This document shows, in pieces, positions 44,405-53,702 of a stretch of DNA of 64,000 bases. Each line of letters begins with the position of its first letter. Position 1 is the first letter of the stretch. Origin of the DNA: Nitrosomonadales bacterium (lineage in GTDB: Bacteria > Pseudomonadota > Gammaproteobacteria > Burkholderiales > Gallionellaceae); assembly GCA_023259065.1 (NCBI GenBank), contig JAHFQY010000002.1:1-64000 (forward strand). The letters run 5' to 3'. A program made the position numbers and the translations under genes. Under the pieces are notes generated by a model, which saw nothing but the letters and a program-made list of their open reading frames with translations, made no database searches and had not been told where the DNA came from.

Positions 44405-45604
44405 ATGCGTTCGCCTCAACCGCATAGCCACCCCGGCATCCGCCATCAACGCGGCGCGGTAATGCTGGTGATGCTGGTCATCCTGATCATGGGCGCAATG
44501 ACACTGCTGGTTCATTCGCTGAGCGGCGCGGCGCTGCGCATGGAGCGCGACAAGGTGACCGCAGATGCGCTGGCGCAAGCCAAAGAGGCATTGATTAGCT
44601 ATGCAATTTCCAGCGACAACTCTGGCTCGCTGACAGCCAGGCCTGGAAACTTTCCATGCCCGGATAAACATGCACCAGACACACTCAATTACGGCACCGA
44701 GTCCAGCTGCTCTGCCGGAGACTTAGGCCGAATTCCCTGGAAAACCCTGGGTATTCCAGAACCGCTTGATGGCAACGGTGATTCATTGTGGTATGCGTTA
44801 TCCGGCAATTTCCGCAAATCAGCCAGCGTGATCAATAGCGATACAAAAGGCACCATGAGTGTTTATGACAACAGCGGAAATTTACTTACACCGCCCGGAT
44901 CAGAAGCAGTAGCAATAATCTTCTCGCCTGGAAGAGCGATCGGCACTCAGATAAGAAACTCGGCGACAGATCAAACCACAGCGTCCAATTATTTGGATAT
45001 CAGCCCTGCTTCAATAAACAATGCAACGATAAACGGACCATTCGCTGCAACCAATTTGAGCGACACGTTTAATGATCAGCTTCTTGTCGTCCGGACTAAA
45101 GATTTCATGCCAGCTATTGAAAGCAGGGTCGCAAAGGCGCTAAAAAATATCCTGATTAATTATTATTCTGCACATGGCGTTTACCCTTACCCAGCCAACT
45201 TGAGCACTTGCAACAGCGCAACATGCAACAGTGACACCACGATTTGCAGAGGACGCTTGCCATTTGTGGCACAACCAGTCGACTGGGGTGGTGGCAATGC
45301 ACTGCCATCCACAGGTGCCTCTCCCTGGTTTAGTGTCAACAACTGGTATTTGGTGTTTTATTACAGCATAGGCACGAGCCGCCTTGCCAGCGCCCCACCA
45401 GGTTGTAACTCAACCCTGACTGTTTCCGGCAACAGCACACCTGGATTAATTTTCACGCCAGGCTCTCCTTTGGGTAGCATTACGCGTACTTACCCTAACA
45501 GCAATATATCCTGGTATTTAGAAGATTCAGAGAATCAGAATCTGGACGATGTCTATGTTACTCCAACCACTATTTCGAATGACCAACTCTATGCACTCCC
45601 TTAG
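44405..45604 (+). CDS. Large prepilin-like/PilX-like protein
   Basis: RGAVMLVMLVILIMGAMTLLVHSLSGAAL hydrophobic N-terminus; FPCPDKHAPDTLNYGTESSCSAGDLGRIPWKTLGIPEPLDGNGDSLWYAL. Confidence 0.75.
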   Translation: MRSPQPHSHPGIRHQRGAVMLVMLVILIMGAMTLLVHSLSGAALRMERDKVTADALAQAKEALISYAISSDNSGSLTARPGNFPCPDKHAPDTLNYGTESSCSAGDLGRIPWKTLGIPEPLDGNGDSLWYALSGNFRKSASVINSDTKGTMSVYDNSGNLLTPPGSEAVAIIFSPGRAIGTQIRNSATDQTTASNYLDISPASINNATINGPFAATNLSDTFNDQLLVVRTKDFMPAIESRVAKALKNILINYYSAHGVYPYPANLSTCNSATCNSDTTICRGRLPFVAQPVDWGGGNALPSTGASPWFSVNNWYLVFYYSIGTSRLASAPPGCNSTLTVSGNSTPGLIFTPGSPLGSITRTYPNSNISWYLEDSENQNLDDVYVTPTTISNDQLYALP

Positions 45605-46301
45605 CCGAAATAGAATCATTTGCCGTGATGCAAATTGCGGCTTTACCTTGGTCGAACTGGCCATCGTGCTGCTGATTGTCACCCTGCTGCTGGGTGGCCT
45701 ATTGCCCACGGTCAGCAGCCAGATAGAGCAACAGCGCCGCAACGACACGCGCAAGCAGATCGAGGAAATCCGTCAGGCGCTGTTTGGATTTGCAATTATT
45801 AACGGCCGGCTTCCCTGTCCAACCAATCAACCGGACCCAGCCAACCCCAACTACGGATCCGAAGACCCTGCTCTTTGCGCCACCGAAGGATACTTGCCAT
45901 GGAAAACACTGGGGGTCAGCGAAACCGATGCGTGGGGCAGTAGACGCAGTGCTGTTGCTGACCCGTGGACAGGCTACTGGCGCTATCGAGCAGACAGAAA
46001 TTTTTCTGTTGGCACTATCACCTTAATTACCGGTTTTGGTACTTGCTCGCCACTTTCCAGTGACTGCATGACAATTCAAGACAGTAATGGCCTGGCACTA
46101 ACCAACACAACAGAACGCCCTGTCGCCATTGTCTATTCCACCGGCCCCAACCTTATTGCCGACCCCAACAATGCAAGCTTCGAAGCTGTCGGTGGCATTT
46201 ACCAGAGTGATACGCCCAACCCTGCGTTCGATGACATCCTGATCTGGATATCCCGGCCACAGCTGTTCAATCGCATGGTCACTGCCGGCAAGTTGCCCTG
46301 A
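45591..46301 (+). CDS. Type IV prepilin-like protein (alternative start 45549)
   Basis: CGFTLVELAIVLLIVTLLLGG N-methylation motif; LPCPTNQPDPANPNYGSEDPALCATEGYLPWKTLGVSETDAWG. Confidence 0.88.
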   Translation: MHSLSRNRIICRDANCGFTLVELAIVLLIVTLLLGGLLPTVSSQIEQQRRNDTRKQIEEIRQALFGFAIINGRLPCPTNQPDPANPNYGSEDPALCATEGYLPWKTLGVSETDAWGSRRSAVADPWTGYWRYRADRNFSVGTITLITGFGTCSPLSSDCMTIQDSNGLALTNTTERPVAIVYSTGPNLIADPNNASFEAVGGIYQSDTPNPAFDDILIWISRPQLFNRMVTAGKLP

Positions 46302-46385
46302 CGCCACTTTCACGCAAGAATTCTCGTCAAGCGAACACGCCTTGATTAGAATACTGCCCTCTGTAAATTCACTCAGGAGTTAGTC

Positions 46386-46796
46386 ATGGGATTATTTGAT
46401 TCACTGGTCAACCAGGTCAGCCATACGCTTTCCGGCAACGCTGCCACAGGGCACGGCGGCATGCTTGATGCGGTAATGGGTATCATCAACAGCCCGGAAA
46501 TCGGTGGCATACAAGGGTTAATCACGCTATTCCAGAACAAGGGCCTGGGTAACGCCATGGCATCCTGGGTCAGCACCGGGCAAAACCTGCCGGTGAGCGC
46601 AGAACAGATCCAGCAGGTGCTGGGCAATCAACACATTCAGGCAGTAGCACAAAAACTCGGCATTTCCACAACAGATGCAGCACAAGGTCTGGCCACCATG
46701 CTGCCAAAAATCATTGACCACCTTACCCCCAATGGCAGCGTGCCACACGGCGACCTGTTATCAGAAGGATTGTCTTTGCTGAAAGGGAAGTTCTGA
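46386..46796 (+). CDS. YidB/DUF937 family protein
   Basis: MGLFDSLVNQV...GLGNAMASWVSTGQNLPVSAEQIQQVLG...GISTTDAAQGLATMLPKIIDHLTPNG. Confidence 0.88.
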   Translation: MGLFDSLVNQVSHTLSGNAATGHGGMLDAVMGIINSPEIGGIQGLITLFQNKGLGNAMASWVSTGQNLPVSAEQIQQVLGNQHIQAVAQKLGISTTDAAQGLATMLPKIIDHLTPNGSVPHGDLLSEGLSLLKGKF

Positions 46797-46841
46797 GCTG
46801 AAGTAATCAGCGCGTTGCTTCGCTCCGCGAAATGATTGACA

Positions 46842-46860
46842 TATTACGCAATACGTAATA
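46842..46860. promoter_or_regulatory. Candidate HigA operator: perfect inverted repeat TATTACG-N5-CGTAATA adjoining TTGACA
   Basis: TATTACG CAATA CGTAATA directly downstream of TTGACA (46836-46841) and 12 bp before higB ATG. Confidence 0.75.
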
Positions 46861-46871
46861 GCCTGGTTGCC

Positions 46872-47150
46872 ATGATTAGATCATTCAAGTGCGCCGATAC
46901 TGAAGAGCTCTTTCACGACATTCTTGTCCCACGGTTTCGCGCAATAGAACGTCCCGCACGACGCAAGTTACTCTATTTACATCGCGCCAGAACTCTGGAT
47001 GATCTAAAACAGCCACCCGGCAACCGCTTGGAAGCCCTGAAAGGCAATCGCAAGGGGCAATACAGCATCCGCATCAACGACCAATGGCGTTTGTGTTTCA
47101 AGTGGTCAGACGGCGATGTACATGACGTTGAAATTGTGGATTACCACTAA
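46872..47150 (+). CDS. higB: HigB-family (RelE superfamily) toxin
   Basis: MIRSFKCADTEELFHD...RRKLLYLHRARTLDDLKQPPGNRLEALKGNRKGQYSIRINDQWRLCF. Confidence 0.93.
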   Translation: MIRSFKCADTEELFHDILVPRFRAIERPARRKLLYLHRARTLDDLKQPPGNRLEALKGNRKGQYSIRINDQWRLCFKWSDGDVHDVEIVDYH

Positions 47151-47162
47151 GGAGTGACAGCC

Positions 47163-47462
47163 ATGACTAAAAAATTACTAGACCCGATTCCACCCGGCGA
47201 AATTCTGCTGGAAGAATTCATGAGGCCACTGGACATCAGCATCAATGGCTTAGCGCGTGACATTAACGTGCCGCCCAATCGCATCAGCGAGATCGTCAAT
47301 GGGAAACGGGCTATTAGTGCGGATACTGCTTTACGTCTGGGAAAGTACTTCAGTGTTTCACCCGAAATATGGCTGGACTTGCAAAGCGATTTTGCCCTTC
47401 GAACAGCGCAGCGTACAGTCTGGCCAGAGATCGAGCCGCTGATTCACGCCCGCGCAGCCTGA
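47163..47462 (+). CDS. higA: HigA-family XRE antitoxin
   Basis: IPPGEILLEEFMRPLDISINGLARDINVPPNRISEIVNGKRAISADTALRLGKYF. Confidence 0.94.
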   Translation: MTKKLLDPIPPGEILLEEFMRPLDISINGLARDINVPPNRISEIVNGKRAISADTALRLGKYFSVSPEIWLDLQSDFALRTAQRTVWPEIEPLIHARAA

Positions 47463-47479
47463 TAATATCCCCGAAAATT

Positions 47480-48898
47480 TTACGCACGCCGCCAGGTCGT
47501 ACCCGCCGGGCTATCCTCCAGCACGATACCCGCGGCCAGCAGTTCCTTGCGGATGCGGTCTGCCTCGGCATAATTCTTGGCCTGTTTGGCGGCAACTCGC
47601 GCGGCGATTTGCGCGTTGATCACCGCTTCTCCCAAGCCTTCCGTGGCGCCACCTTGCAGAAACTCTACAGGATCGCACTGCAGCAACCCCAGTGTCGCGC
47701 CCAACGCTTTAAGCTGCGCGGCGAGTTGTGGTGAGGAGGTCTTGTTCACTTCATTGGCGAGATCAAACAATGCCGCCATGGCTTCCGGGGTGTTGAAGTC
47801 ATCGTCCATCGCGGCCTTGAAGCGCTGGGCGTGGGGTTCGTTCCAGTCCACTTCACCCTCTCCCCCAGCCCCTCTCCCGCTTGCGGGCGAGGGGAGCCCC
47901 TTGAGCGCGGTGTAGAGGCGGGTGAGCGCCCCCTTGGCATCGTCGATGTGCATATCGGAATAATTCAGCGGGCTGCGATAGTGGGCGCGCAGAATGAAGA
48001 AGCGCATCACCTCGGCGTCAAACTTCTGCAGCACTTCGCGTATGGTAAAAAAGTTGCCCAGCGACTTGGACATCTTCTCGTTGTCCACGCGCACGAAACC
48101 GTTGTGCATCCAGTAATTCACAAACTGGCCCCGACATTTATCATCGTGCAGCAGTGCACCTTCGCTCTGCGCGATTTCGTTCTCGTGATGGGGGAACTGC
48201 AGGTCGGCGCCGCCGCCGTGGATGTCAAAATGCCTGCCCAATAATTCCGAGCTCATGGCCGAGCACTCTATATGCCAGCCCGGACGCCCCTGCCCCCAGG
48301 GCGACTCCCATTTCACCTCTGCCGGCTCGCTGTCCTTGGCGTGCTTCCACAGCACGAAATCCAGCGGGTCGTGCTTGCCGTCGACCACATCCACGCGCTC
48401 GCCGGCGCGCAAATCTTCCAGTGACTTGCCGGACAATTTGCCGTAACCGTCAAATTTGCGCACCGCATAATTCACGTCGCCATCAGCCGCTTTGTAGGCA
48501 ATGCCGTTCTTTTCCAGCTGCGCGATCATCTCCAGCATCTGCGGCACATACTGCGTGGCGCGCGGTTCGTGGTTCGGCGCCAGCACGCCCAGGGCGCGTT
48601 CGTCCTCGTGCATCGCGTCGATAAAACGCTGCGTCAATACATGAATGGACTCGCCGTTTTCCGCGGCTCGCTTGATAATCTTGTCGTCGATGTCGGTGAT
48701 GTTGCGCACGTAGGTAACATCGTAGCCACTGGCCTTGAGCCAACGGTACACCATGTCAAACACCACCATCACCCGCGCATGGCCGGCATGGCAGTAGTCG
48801 TACACGGTCATGCCGCATACATACATGCGCACCTTGTTGGGTTCGATGGGAGTGAATTCCTGCTTGTCGCGGGCGAGTGTATTGTAGATTTTTAACAT
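47480..48898 (-). CDS. cysS: Cysteinyl-tRNA synthetase (with in-frame repeat insert)
   Basis: [37 protein letters not shown]. Confidence 0.98.
   Translation of the reverse strand: MLKIYNTLARDKQEFTPIEPNKVRMYVCGMTVYDYCHAGHARVMVVFDMVYRWLKASGYDVTYVRNITDIDDKIIKRAAENGESIHVLTQRFIDAMHEDERALGVLAPNHEPRATQYVPQMLEMIAQLEKNGIAYKAADGDVNYAVRKFDGYGKLSGKSLEDLRAGERVDVVDGKHDPLDFVLWKHAKDSEPAEVKWESPWGQGRPGWHIECSAMSSELLGRHFDIHGGGADLQFPHHENEIAQSEGALLHDDKCRGQFVNYWMHNGFVRVDNEKMSKSLGNFFTIREVLQKFDAEVMRFFILRAHYRSPLNYSDMHIDDAKGALTRLYTALKGLPSPASGRGAGGEGEVDWNEPHAQRFKAAMDDDFNTPEAMAALFDLANEVNKTSSPQLAAQLKALGATLGLLQCDPVEFLQGGATEGLGEAVINAQIAARVAAKQAKNYAEADRIRKELLAAGIVLEDSPAGTTWRRA
47869..47894. repeat. GC-rich palindrome (REP-like) inside cysS
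   Basis: CCCCTCTCCCGC-TT-GCGGGCGAGGGG, 11/12 pairing; encodes [12 protein letters not shown]. Confidence 0.7.
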
Positions 48899-48913
48899 TT
48901 GGAATCCTGCTTG

Positions 48914-48971
48914 TCCGCAGATTACACAGATTCACGCAGATTCAATCGGCTTAATCTGCGTAATCTGCGGA
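48914..48971. repeat. Inverted-repeat element, copy 1 (TCCGCAGATTACACAGATT arms)
   Basis: Left arm 48914-48932, right arm 48953-48971 (18/19 complementary); left arm identical to copy 2 at 59119. Confidence 0.85.
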
Positions 48972-48981
48972 TAAAGGTTGT

Positions 48982-50652
48982 TTAGCCTTGCTCTTTAGAC
49001 CATGAGTCCTTCAGCGTCACCGTGCGGTTGAATACCAGCTTCTTGCCCGGCTGATGATCGCGCCTGTCGGTGCAAAAATATCCCAGACGCTCGAACTGGT
49101 AGCGCGTCTCCGGCACTGCATCGTTGACTGCAGACTCGACCCAGCCCTGCACCACCGTCAATGAAGCCGGGTTGAGGTAGGTGAAAAAATCCACATCCTT
49201 TTCTGCATCGGGTTCGGGCACGGTAAACAGCCTGTCGTACAAGCGTATTTCCGCAGGCAGTGAGTGCTCGCGTGACAGGAAATGAATCACGCCCTTGACC
49301 TTGCGCCCCTCCGGATTCTTGCCCAGGGTATTGTGGTCTATGCTGCAGCGCAATTCGATCACCTTGCCGGCAGCATCCTTCACCACTTCATCGCAGCGCA
49401 TCACATAGCTGTAGCGCAAGCGTATCTCGCCGCCCAGAGTGAGCCGTTGCCAACCCGGCGGCGGCACTTCGGCAAAGTCATCCGCTTCAATCAGCAACTC
49501 TTTGGAGATCGGCACCATGCGGCTGCCAAACTCGGGATGATTGGGGTGGAAGCCCGCCTCGCGCGATTGGGCGCCGTCGAAGTTGGTGATGCTCACCTTG
49601 AGCGGGTTGATCACCGCCATCACGCGCGGCGCACGCATTTCCAGGTCTTCGCGCACAGCCCCCTCCATCACTGCCATGTCGACAATATTTTCACTTTTGG
49701 ATATGCCAATGCGATTTGCAAACTCGCGTATGCCTTCCGGCGTATAGCCGCGACGGCGCATACCGATAATGGTGGGCATGCGCGGGTCGTCCCAGCCGCT
49801 CACGTGTTTCTCGTTCACCAGCTGCAGCAGCTTGCGCTTGCTGGTAATGGTGTAATGCAACTCCAGGCGCGAAAACTCGGTCTGCTGCGGGTGGCAGTGC
49901 ACGGGCAGCTGGTCCAGCACCCAGTCATAAAGCGGGCGGTGGTCTGCAAATTCCAGCGTGCACAGGGAATGGGTGATGCCTTCCAGCGCGTCCGAGATGC
50001 AGTGGGTGTAGTCGTACATCGGGTAGATGCACCACTGGTCGCCGGTGCGAATGTGGTGGGCGCGGCGGATGCGGTAAATCGCCGGGTCGCGCATGTTGAT
50101 GTTGCCGGAAGCCATGTCTATCTTGGCGCGCAGCACCTTGGCGCCGTCGGAAAATTCACCGGCACGCATGCGCGCAAACAGATCCAGATTTTCTGCCACC
50201 GGGCGCTCGCGATACGGGCTGTTTTTGCCCGGCTGGGTCAGCGTGCCGCGATACTCGCGCATTTCTTCCGCACTCAGGTCTTCCACATAGGCCTTGCCCT
50301 GCTTGATCAGCTCGACCGCGTACTGGTACAGCTGCTCGAAGTAATCCGACGCCCAGCGCACCTCGCCATCCCACTGAAAACCCAGCCATTGCACGTCATC
50401 CTGAATCGAGCGCGCGAATTCCTCGCTTTCCTTTTCCGGATTGGTATCGTCAAAGCGCAGGTTGCATTTGCCCTGAAAATCGCGGGCCAGGCCAAAATTC
50501 AGGCAGATGGACTTGGCATGGCCAACGTGCAGATAGCCGTTGGGCTCAGGCGGAAAGCGGGTTACGATGCTTTTGTGCTTGCCGCTGGCCAGGTCGGATT
50601 CGATCAGGTTGCGGATGAAATTGGAGGCGGGCGCCGGTGCGTTGCTGCTCAT
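48982..50652 (-). CDS. glnS: Glutaminyl-tRNA synthetase
   Basis: [26 protein letters not shown]; 556 aa. Confidence 0.98.
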   Translation of the reverse strand: MSSNAPAPASNFIRNLIESDLASGKHKSIVTRFPPEPNGYLHVGHAKSICLNFGLARDFQGKCNLRFDDTNPEKESEEFARSIQDDVQWLGFQWDGEVRWASDYFEQLYQYAVELIKQGKAYVEDLSAEEMREYRGTLTQPGKNSPYRERPVAENLDLFARMRAGEFSDGAKVLRAKIDMASGNINMRDPAIYRIRRAHHIRTGDQWCIYPMYDYTHCISDALEGITHSLCTLEFADHRPLYDWVLDQLPVHCHPQQTEFSRLELHYTITSKRKLLQLVNEKHVSGWDDPRMPTIIGMRRRGYTPEGIREFANRIGISKSENIVDMAVMEGAVREDLEMRAPRVMAVINPLKVSITNFDGAQSREAGFHPNHPEFGSRMVPISKELLIEADDFAEVPPPGWQRLTLGGEIRLRYSYVMRCDEVVKDAAGKVIELRCSIDHNTLGKNPEGRKVKGVIHFLSREHSLPAEIRLYDRLFTVPEPDAEKDVDFFTYLNPASLTVVQGWVESAVNDAVPETRYQFERLGYFCTDRRDHQPGKKLVFNRTVTLKDSWSKEQG

Positions 50653-50827
50653 GGTCGGATTTCAGGTTGCCTTAAAGGCTGGAATTTTACCCGAAAACTG
50701 GCGAGCCTAGACATCCAGCCCCCTACAGGGCCTTGATTACTTGTGAAAGCGGCGGTCATATTTGGTAGAATCCTGTTCCTTTTGCAGGCTGGCCCCTGCC
50801 ATAACCATTTTGGAAACTTTAAGCTCA

Positions 50828-51883
50828 ATGAATATGTTCAATCAGTTTTGCCAACGTGCCGCGCCATGCGCGCTGTTGCTGGGCGCGCTGCTGGGCTTCG
50901 GCCTTGCCTCTGCCCATGCAGATGAAGTGCAGGATGCGAACAAGCTGTTCAAGCAGGGGCAGCACGCCCAAGCGCTGGAAAAAGTGGACGCCTTCCTCGC
51001 CCACAAGCCCAAGGACGCACCGGCACGCTTTCTGAAGGGGCTGATCAAGGCGGAGCAGGGCAATACGGATGAGGCCATCCGCATCTTCTCCGCACTGACC
51101 GAGGACTATCCCGAGCTGCCCGAGCCCTACAACAACCTGGCCGTGCTGTATGCCGGCCAGGGCCAGTATGAAAAAGCCAAGGTGGCCCTGGAAATGGCCA
51201 TCCGCACCCATCCCAGCTACTCCACCGCGCACGAAAACCTGGGCGACATTTACGCCAAAATGGCCAGCCAGGCTTATGACCGCGCCCTGCAGCTGGATAA
51301 AAGCAATACCAGCACCCAGACCAAACTGGCGCTGATCAAGGATCTGTTCAGCAGCAACGGCAAGGGCAGCAAAACCTCCGCCACTGTTGTAGCCAGCGCA
51401 GCGCCAGCCCAGGCCTCGGCACCGGCAGCTGCCAGCACGCCAGCGGTTGCCACTGCAGCGCTGCCAGTTGTCCAGCCCGTTGCCGCCGTGTCAGCGGTGG
51501 CGCTGCCCGCCAGCCTGGTCAAACCAACTCCCACAACGGGCAGCGGCGAGGAAGTGCTCAAGGCCGTGCAGGACTGGGCTGAAGCATGGTCCAGCAACAA
51601 CGTGCCCAAGTACCTCGCCTTCTATGCCAGGGACTTCAAGATCCCCGGCAACGAAAGCCGCAGCAGCTGGGAAAAGCAGCGCCATGAGCGCATCGCCAAG
51701 CCCAAATCCATTCAGGTCAGCATCAGCGGCGCCAAGGTCAAGCTGGGCGATCCCGCCCATGCGACTATCAGCTTCAGGCAGTTCTACCGTTCCGGCACGC
51801 TGAAGACCTCTACCCTCAAGACGCTGGAAATGGTTAAACTGAACGATAAATGGCTAATCCAGGAAGAGCGCGCAGGTAAATAA
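50828..51883 (+). CDS. TPR protein with C-terminal NTF2-like (Cds6-type) domain
   Basis: Signal peptide, TPRs (PYNNLAVLYAGQGQYEKAKVALEMAI), C-terminal VQDWAEAWSSNNVPKYLAFYARDF. Confidence 0.82.
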   Translation: MNMFNQFCQRAAPCALLLGALLGFGLASAHADEVQDANKLFKQGQHAQALEKVDAFLAHKPKDAPARFLKGLIKAEQGNTDEAIRIFSALTEDYPELPEPYNNLAVLYAGQGQYEKAKVALEMAIRTHPSYSTAHENLGDIYAKMASQAYDRALQLDKSNTSTQTKLALIKDLFSSNGKGSKTSATVVASAAPAQASAPAAASTPAVATAALPVVQPVAAVSAVALPASLVKPTPTTGSGEEVLKAVQDWAEAWSSNNVPKYLAFYARDFKIPGNESRSSWEKQRHERIAKPKSIQVSISGAKVKLGDPAHATISFRQFYRSGTLKTSTLKTLEMVKLNDKWLIQEERAGK

Positions 51884-51886
51884 CTA

Positions 51887-53056
51887 ATGCGTTACACATA
51901 CTTCACCCCCTTGTTGTTAACCCTGTGCCTGGGCTCGGCACAGGCGGGTGATGTCGACTCGCGCAACATGGAGGCGCTGCTGGCCAAGAGCCTGCAGGCG
52001 GTGCGCAACAACCACCTCGATACCGCACTCAACGACGTAGACTCGCTGCTCAAGACCTACCCCAATTTCAAGCTGGCGCAACTGGTCAAGGGCGACCTGT
52101 TGCTGGCCCGTGCCAAGCCCATCAGCGACTTTGGCAACGCACCGGATGCTCCACGCGAACGCCTCGATGACCTGCGCGATGAGGCACGTGCACGTCTGCA
52201 ACGCGTACAGCAGCAGCAACCGCTCACACAGAGCTCAAGATACTTGTGGCAGCTCAACCCCCAGCAGAATTACGCCATCGTGGTGGATACCAGCAAATCC
52301 ACGCTGTATCTGTACAAGAATGTGAATGGTGAAGCGCGCTATGTGGAAGACTTCTACATCAGCGTGGGCAAAAAAGGCGCCGACAAGGCAGCCGAGGGCG
52401 ACCAGAAAACCCCGCTGGGGGTTTACTTCATCAACTCGCATCTCAACAAAAGCCAGCTTACCGATTTTTACGGCAGCGGCGCCTTCCCCCTGAATTACCC
52501 GAACGAGTGGGACAAGAGACAGGGCCGCGACGGCCACGGCATCTGGCTGCATGGCACGCCCAGCGACACCTACAGCCGCCCGCCGCTGGCCAGCAATGGC
52601 TGCGTGGTGCTGTCCAACAGCGACCTCACCCACCTGGAGCAATCCCTGCAAATCGGCCTGACTCCGGTCATCATCACCCGCAATATGGAATGGAGCGATG
52701 AAACCGACAGGGCCGACCGCGAGGCATTGCTGAAAGCGGTTGAGCAGTGGCGCAGCGACTGGTCCAGCCTGAACACCGACGCCTACCTGACCCACTACGC
52801 AACCGACTTCACCTCGGGTGGCGCAAACCTTGAAGCCTGGTCGCAGCAAAAGCGCCAGGTGAATTCCGGCAAATCCTGGATCAAGGTCAACCTGTCCAAC
52901 CTGAGCGCCTTCCCCTACCCCAGCCAGCCCAACCTGGTGGTGGTGAGCTTCGAGCAGGACTATGCCAGCAACAACCTGGTAAACCGCATGAAGAAGCGCC
53001 AGTACTGGATGAAACGCGATAATCGCTGGCAAATCGTTTATGAAGGATCCGCATAA
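51887..53056 (+). CDS. L,D-transpeptidase (YkuD) with C-terminal NTF2-like (Cds6-type) domain
   Basis: [29 protein letters not shown] (HGTP...SNGCV catalytic motif); C-terminal [24 protein letters not shown]. Confidence 0.9.
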   Translation: MRYTYFTPLLLTLCLGSAQAGDVDSRNMEALLAKSLQAVRNNHLDTALNDVDSLLKTYPNFKLAQLVKGDLLLARAKPISDFGNAPDAPRERLDDLRDEARARLQRVQQQQPLTQSSRYLWQLNPQQNYAIVVDTSKSTLYLYKNVNGEARYVEDFYISVGKKGADKAAEGDQKTPLGVYFINSHLNKSQLTDFYGSGAFPLNYPNEWDKRQGRDGHGIWLHGTPSDTYSRPPLASNGCVVLSNSDLTHLEQSLQIGLTPVIITRNMEWSDETDRADREALLKAVEQWRSDWSSLNTDAYLTHYATDFTSGGANLEAWSQQKRQVNSGKSWIKVNLSNLSAFPYPSQPNLVVVSFEQDYASNNLVNRMKKRQYWMKRDNRWQIVYEGSA

Positions 53057-53664
53057 TGAAATCACTACGCATCACTTTTTTCGCTTTCCTGCTGCTGAGC
53101 CTGGGCCTGGGTTCAGCATGCAGCGCAGCCCCCACTTCGAACACCACTACTAAACAAGGAAAAGCAACCATGGTCAAACTTCACACCAATCACGGCGTCA
53201 TCACCCTGCAACTGGATGCCGAAAAAGCTCCCGTTACCGTCCAGAACTTTCTGGATTACGTGAATAGCGGCCATTTCAACAACACCATCTTCCACCGCGT
53301 GATCGACAGCTTCATGATCCAGGGCGGCGGCTTCGAGCCAGGCATGAAACAGAAGTCTGTCAATGCACCGATCAAGAATGAAGCTGCCAACGGCCTCTCC
53401 AACGACAAATACACCATTGCCATGGCGCGCACCAACGACCCGCAATCCGCTACTGCACAGTTCTTTATCAACACCAAGAACAACAGCTTCCTCAACTTCA
53501 CTGCCCCCAACCCGCAGGGCTACGGCTACTGCGTATTCGGCAAAGTGGTTGAGGGCATGGACGTGGTGGACACCATCGGCAAGGTCAAAACCGGCAACAA
53601 TGCCGGCCACGCAGACGTGCCCAAAGAAGACGTGATCATCACCAAAGCTGAAGTAGTCAAGTAA
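53056..53664 (+). CDS. ppiB: Peptidyl-prolyl cis-trans isomerase (cyclophilin); alternative internal start at 53170
   Basis: [31 protein letters not shown]; longer ORF adds a signal peptide. Confidence 0.93.
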   Translation: MKSLRITFFAFLLLSLGLGSACSAAPTSNTTTKQGKATMVKLHTNHGVITLQLDAEKAPVTVQNFLDYVNSGHFNNTIFHRVIDSFMIQGGGFEPGMKQKSVNAPIKNEAANGLSNDKYTIAMARTNDPQSATAQFFINTKNNSFLNFTAPNPQGYGYCVFGKVVEGMDVVDTIGKVKTGNNAGHADVPKEDVIITKAEVVK

Positions 53665-53672
53665 TCAGCAAG

Positions 53673-53700
53673 ACGGCGCTCCAGGCGCCGTTTTCTTTTG
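53673..53700 (+). terminator. Rho-independent terminator after ppiB
   Basis: ACGGCGC-TCCAG-GCGCCGT followed by TTTCTTTT. Confidence 0.85.
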
Positions 53701-53702
53701 CA

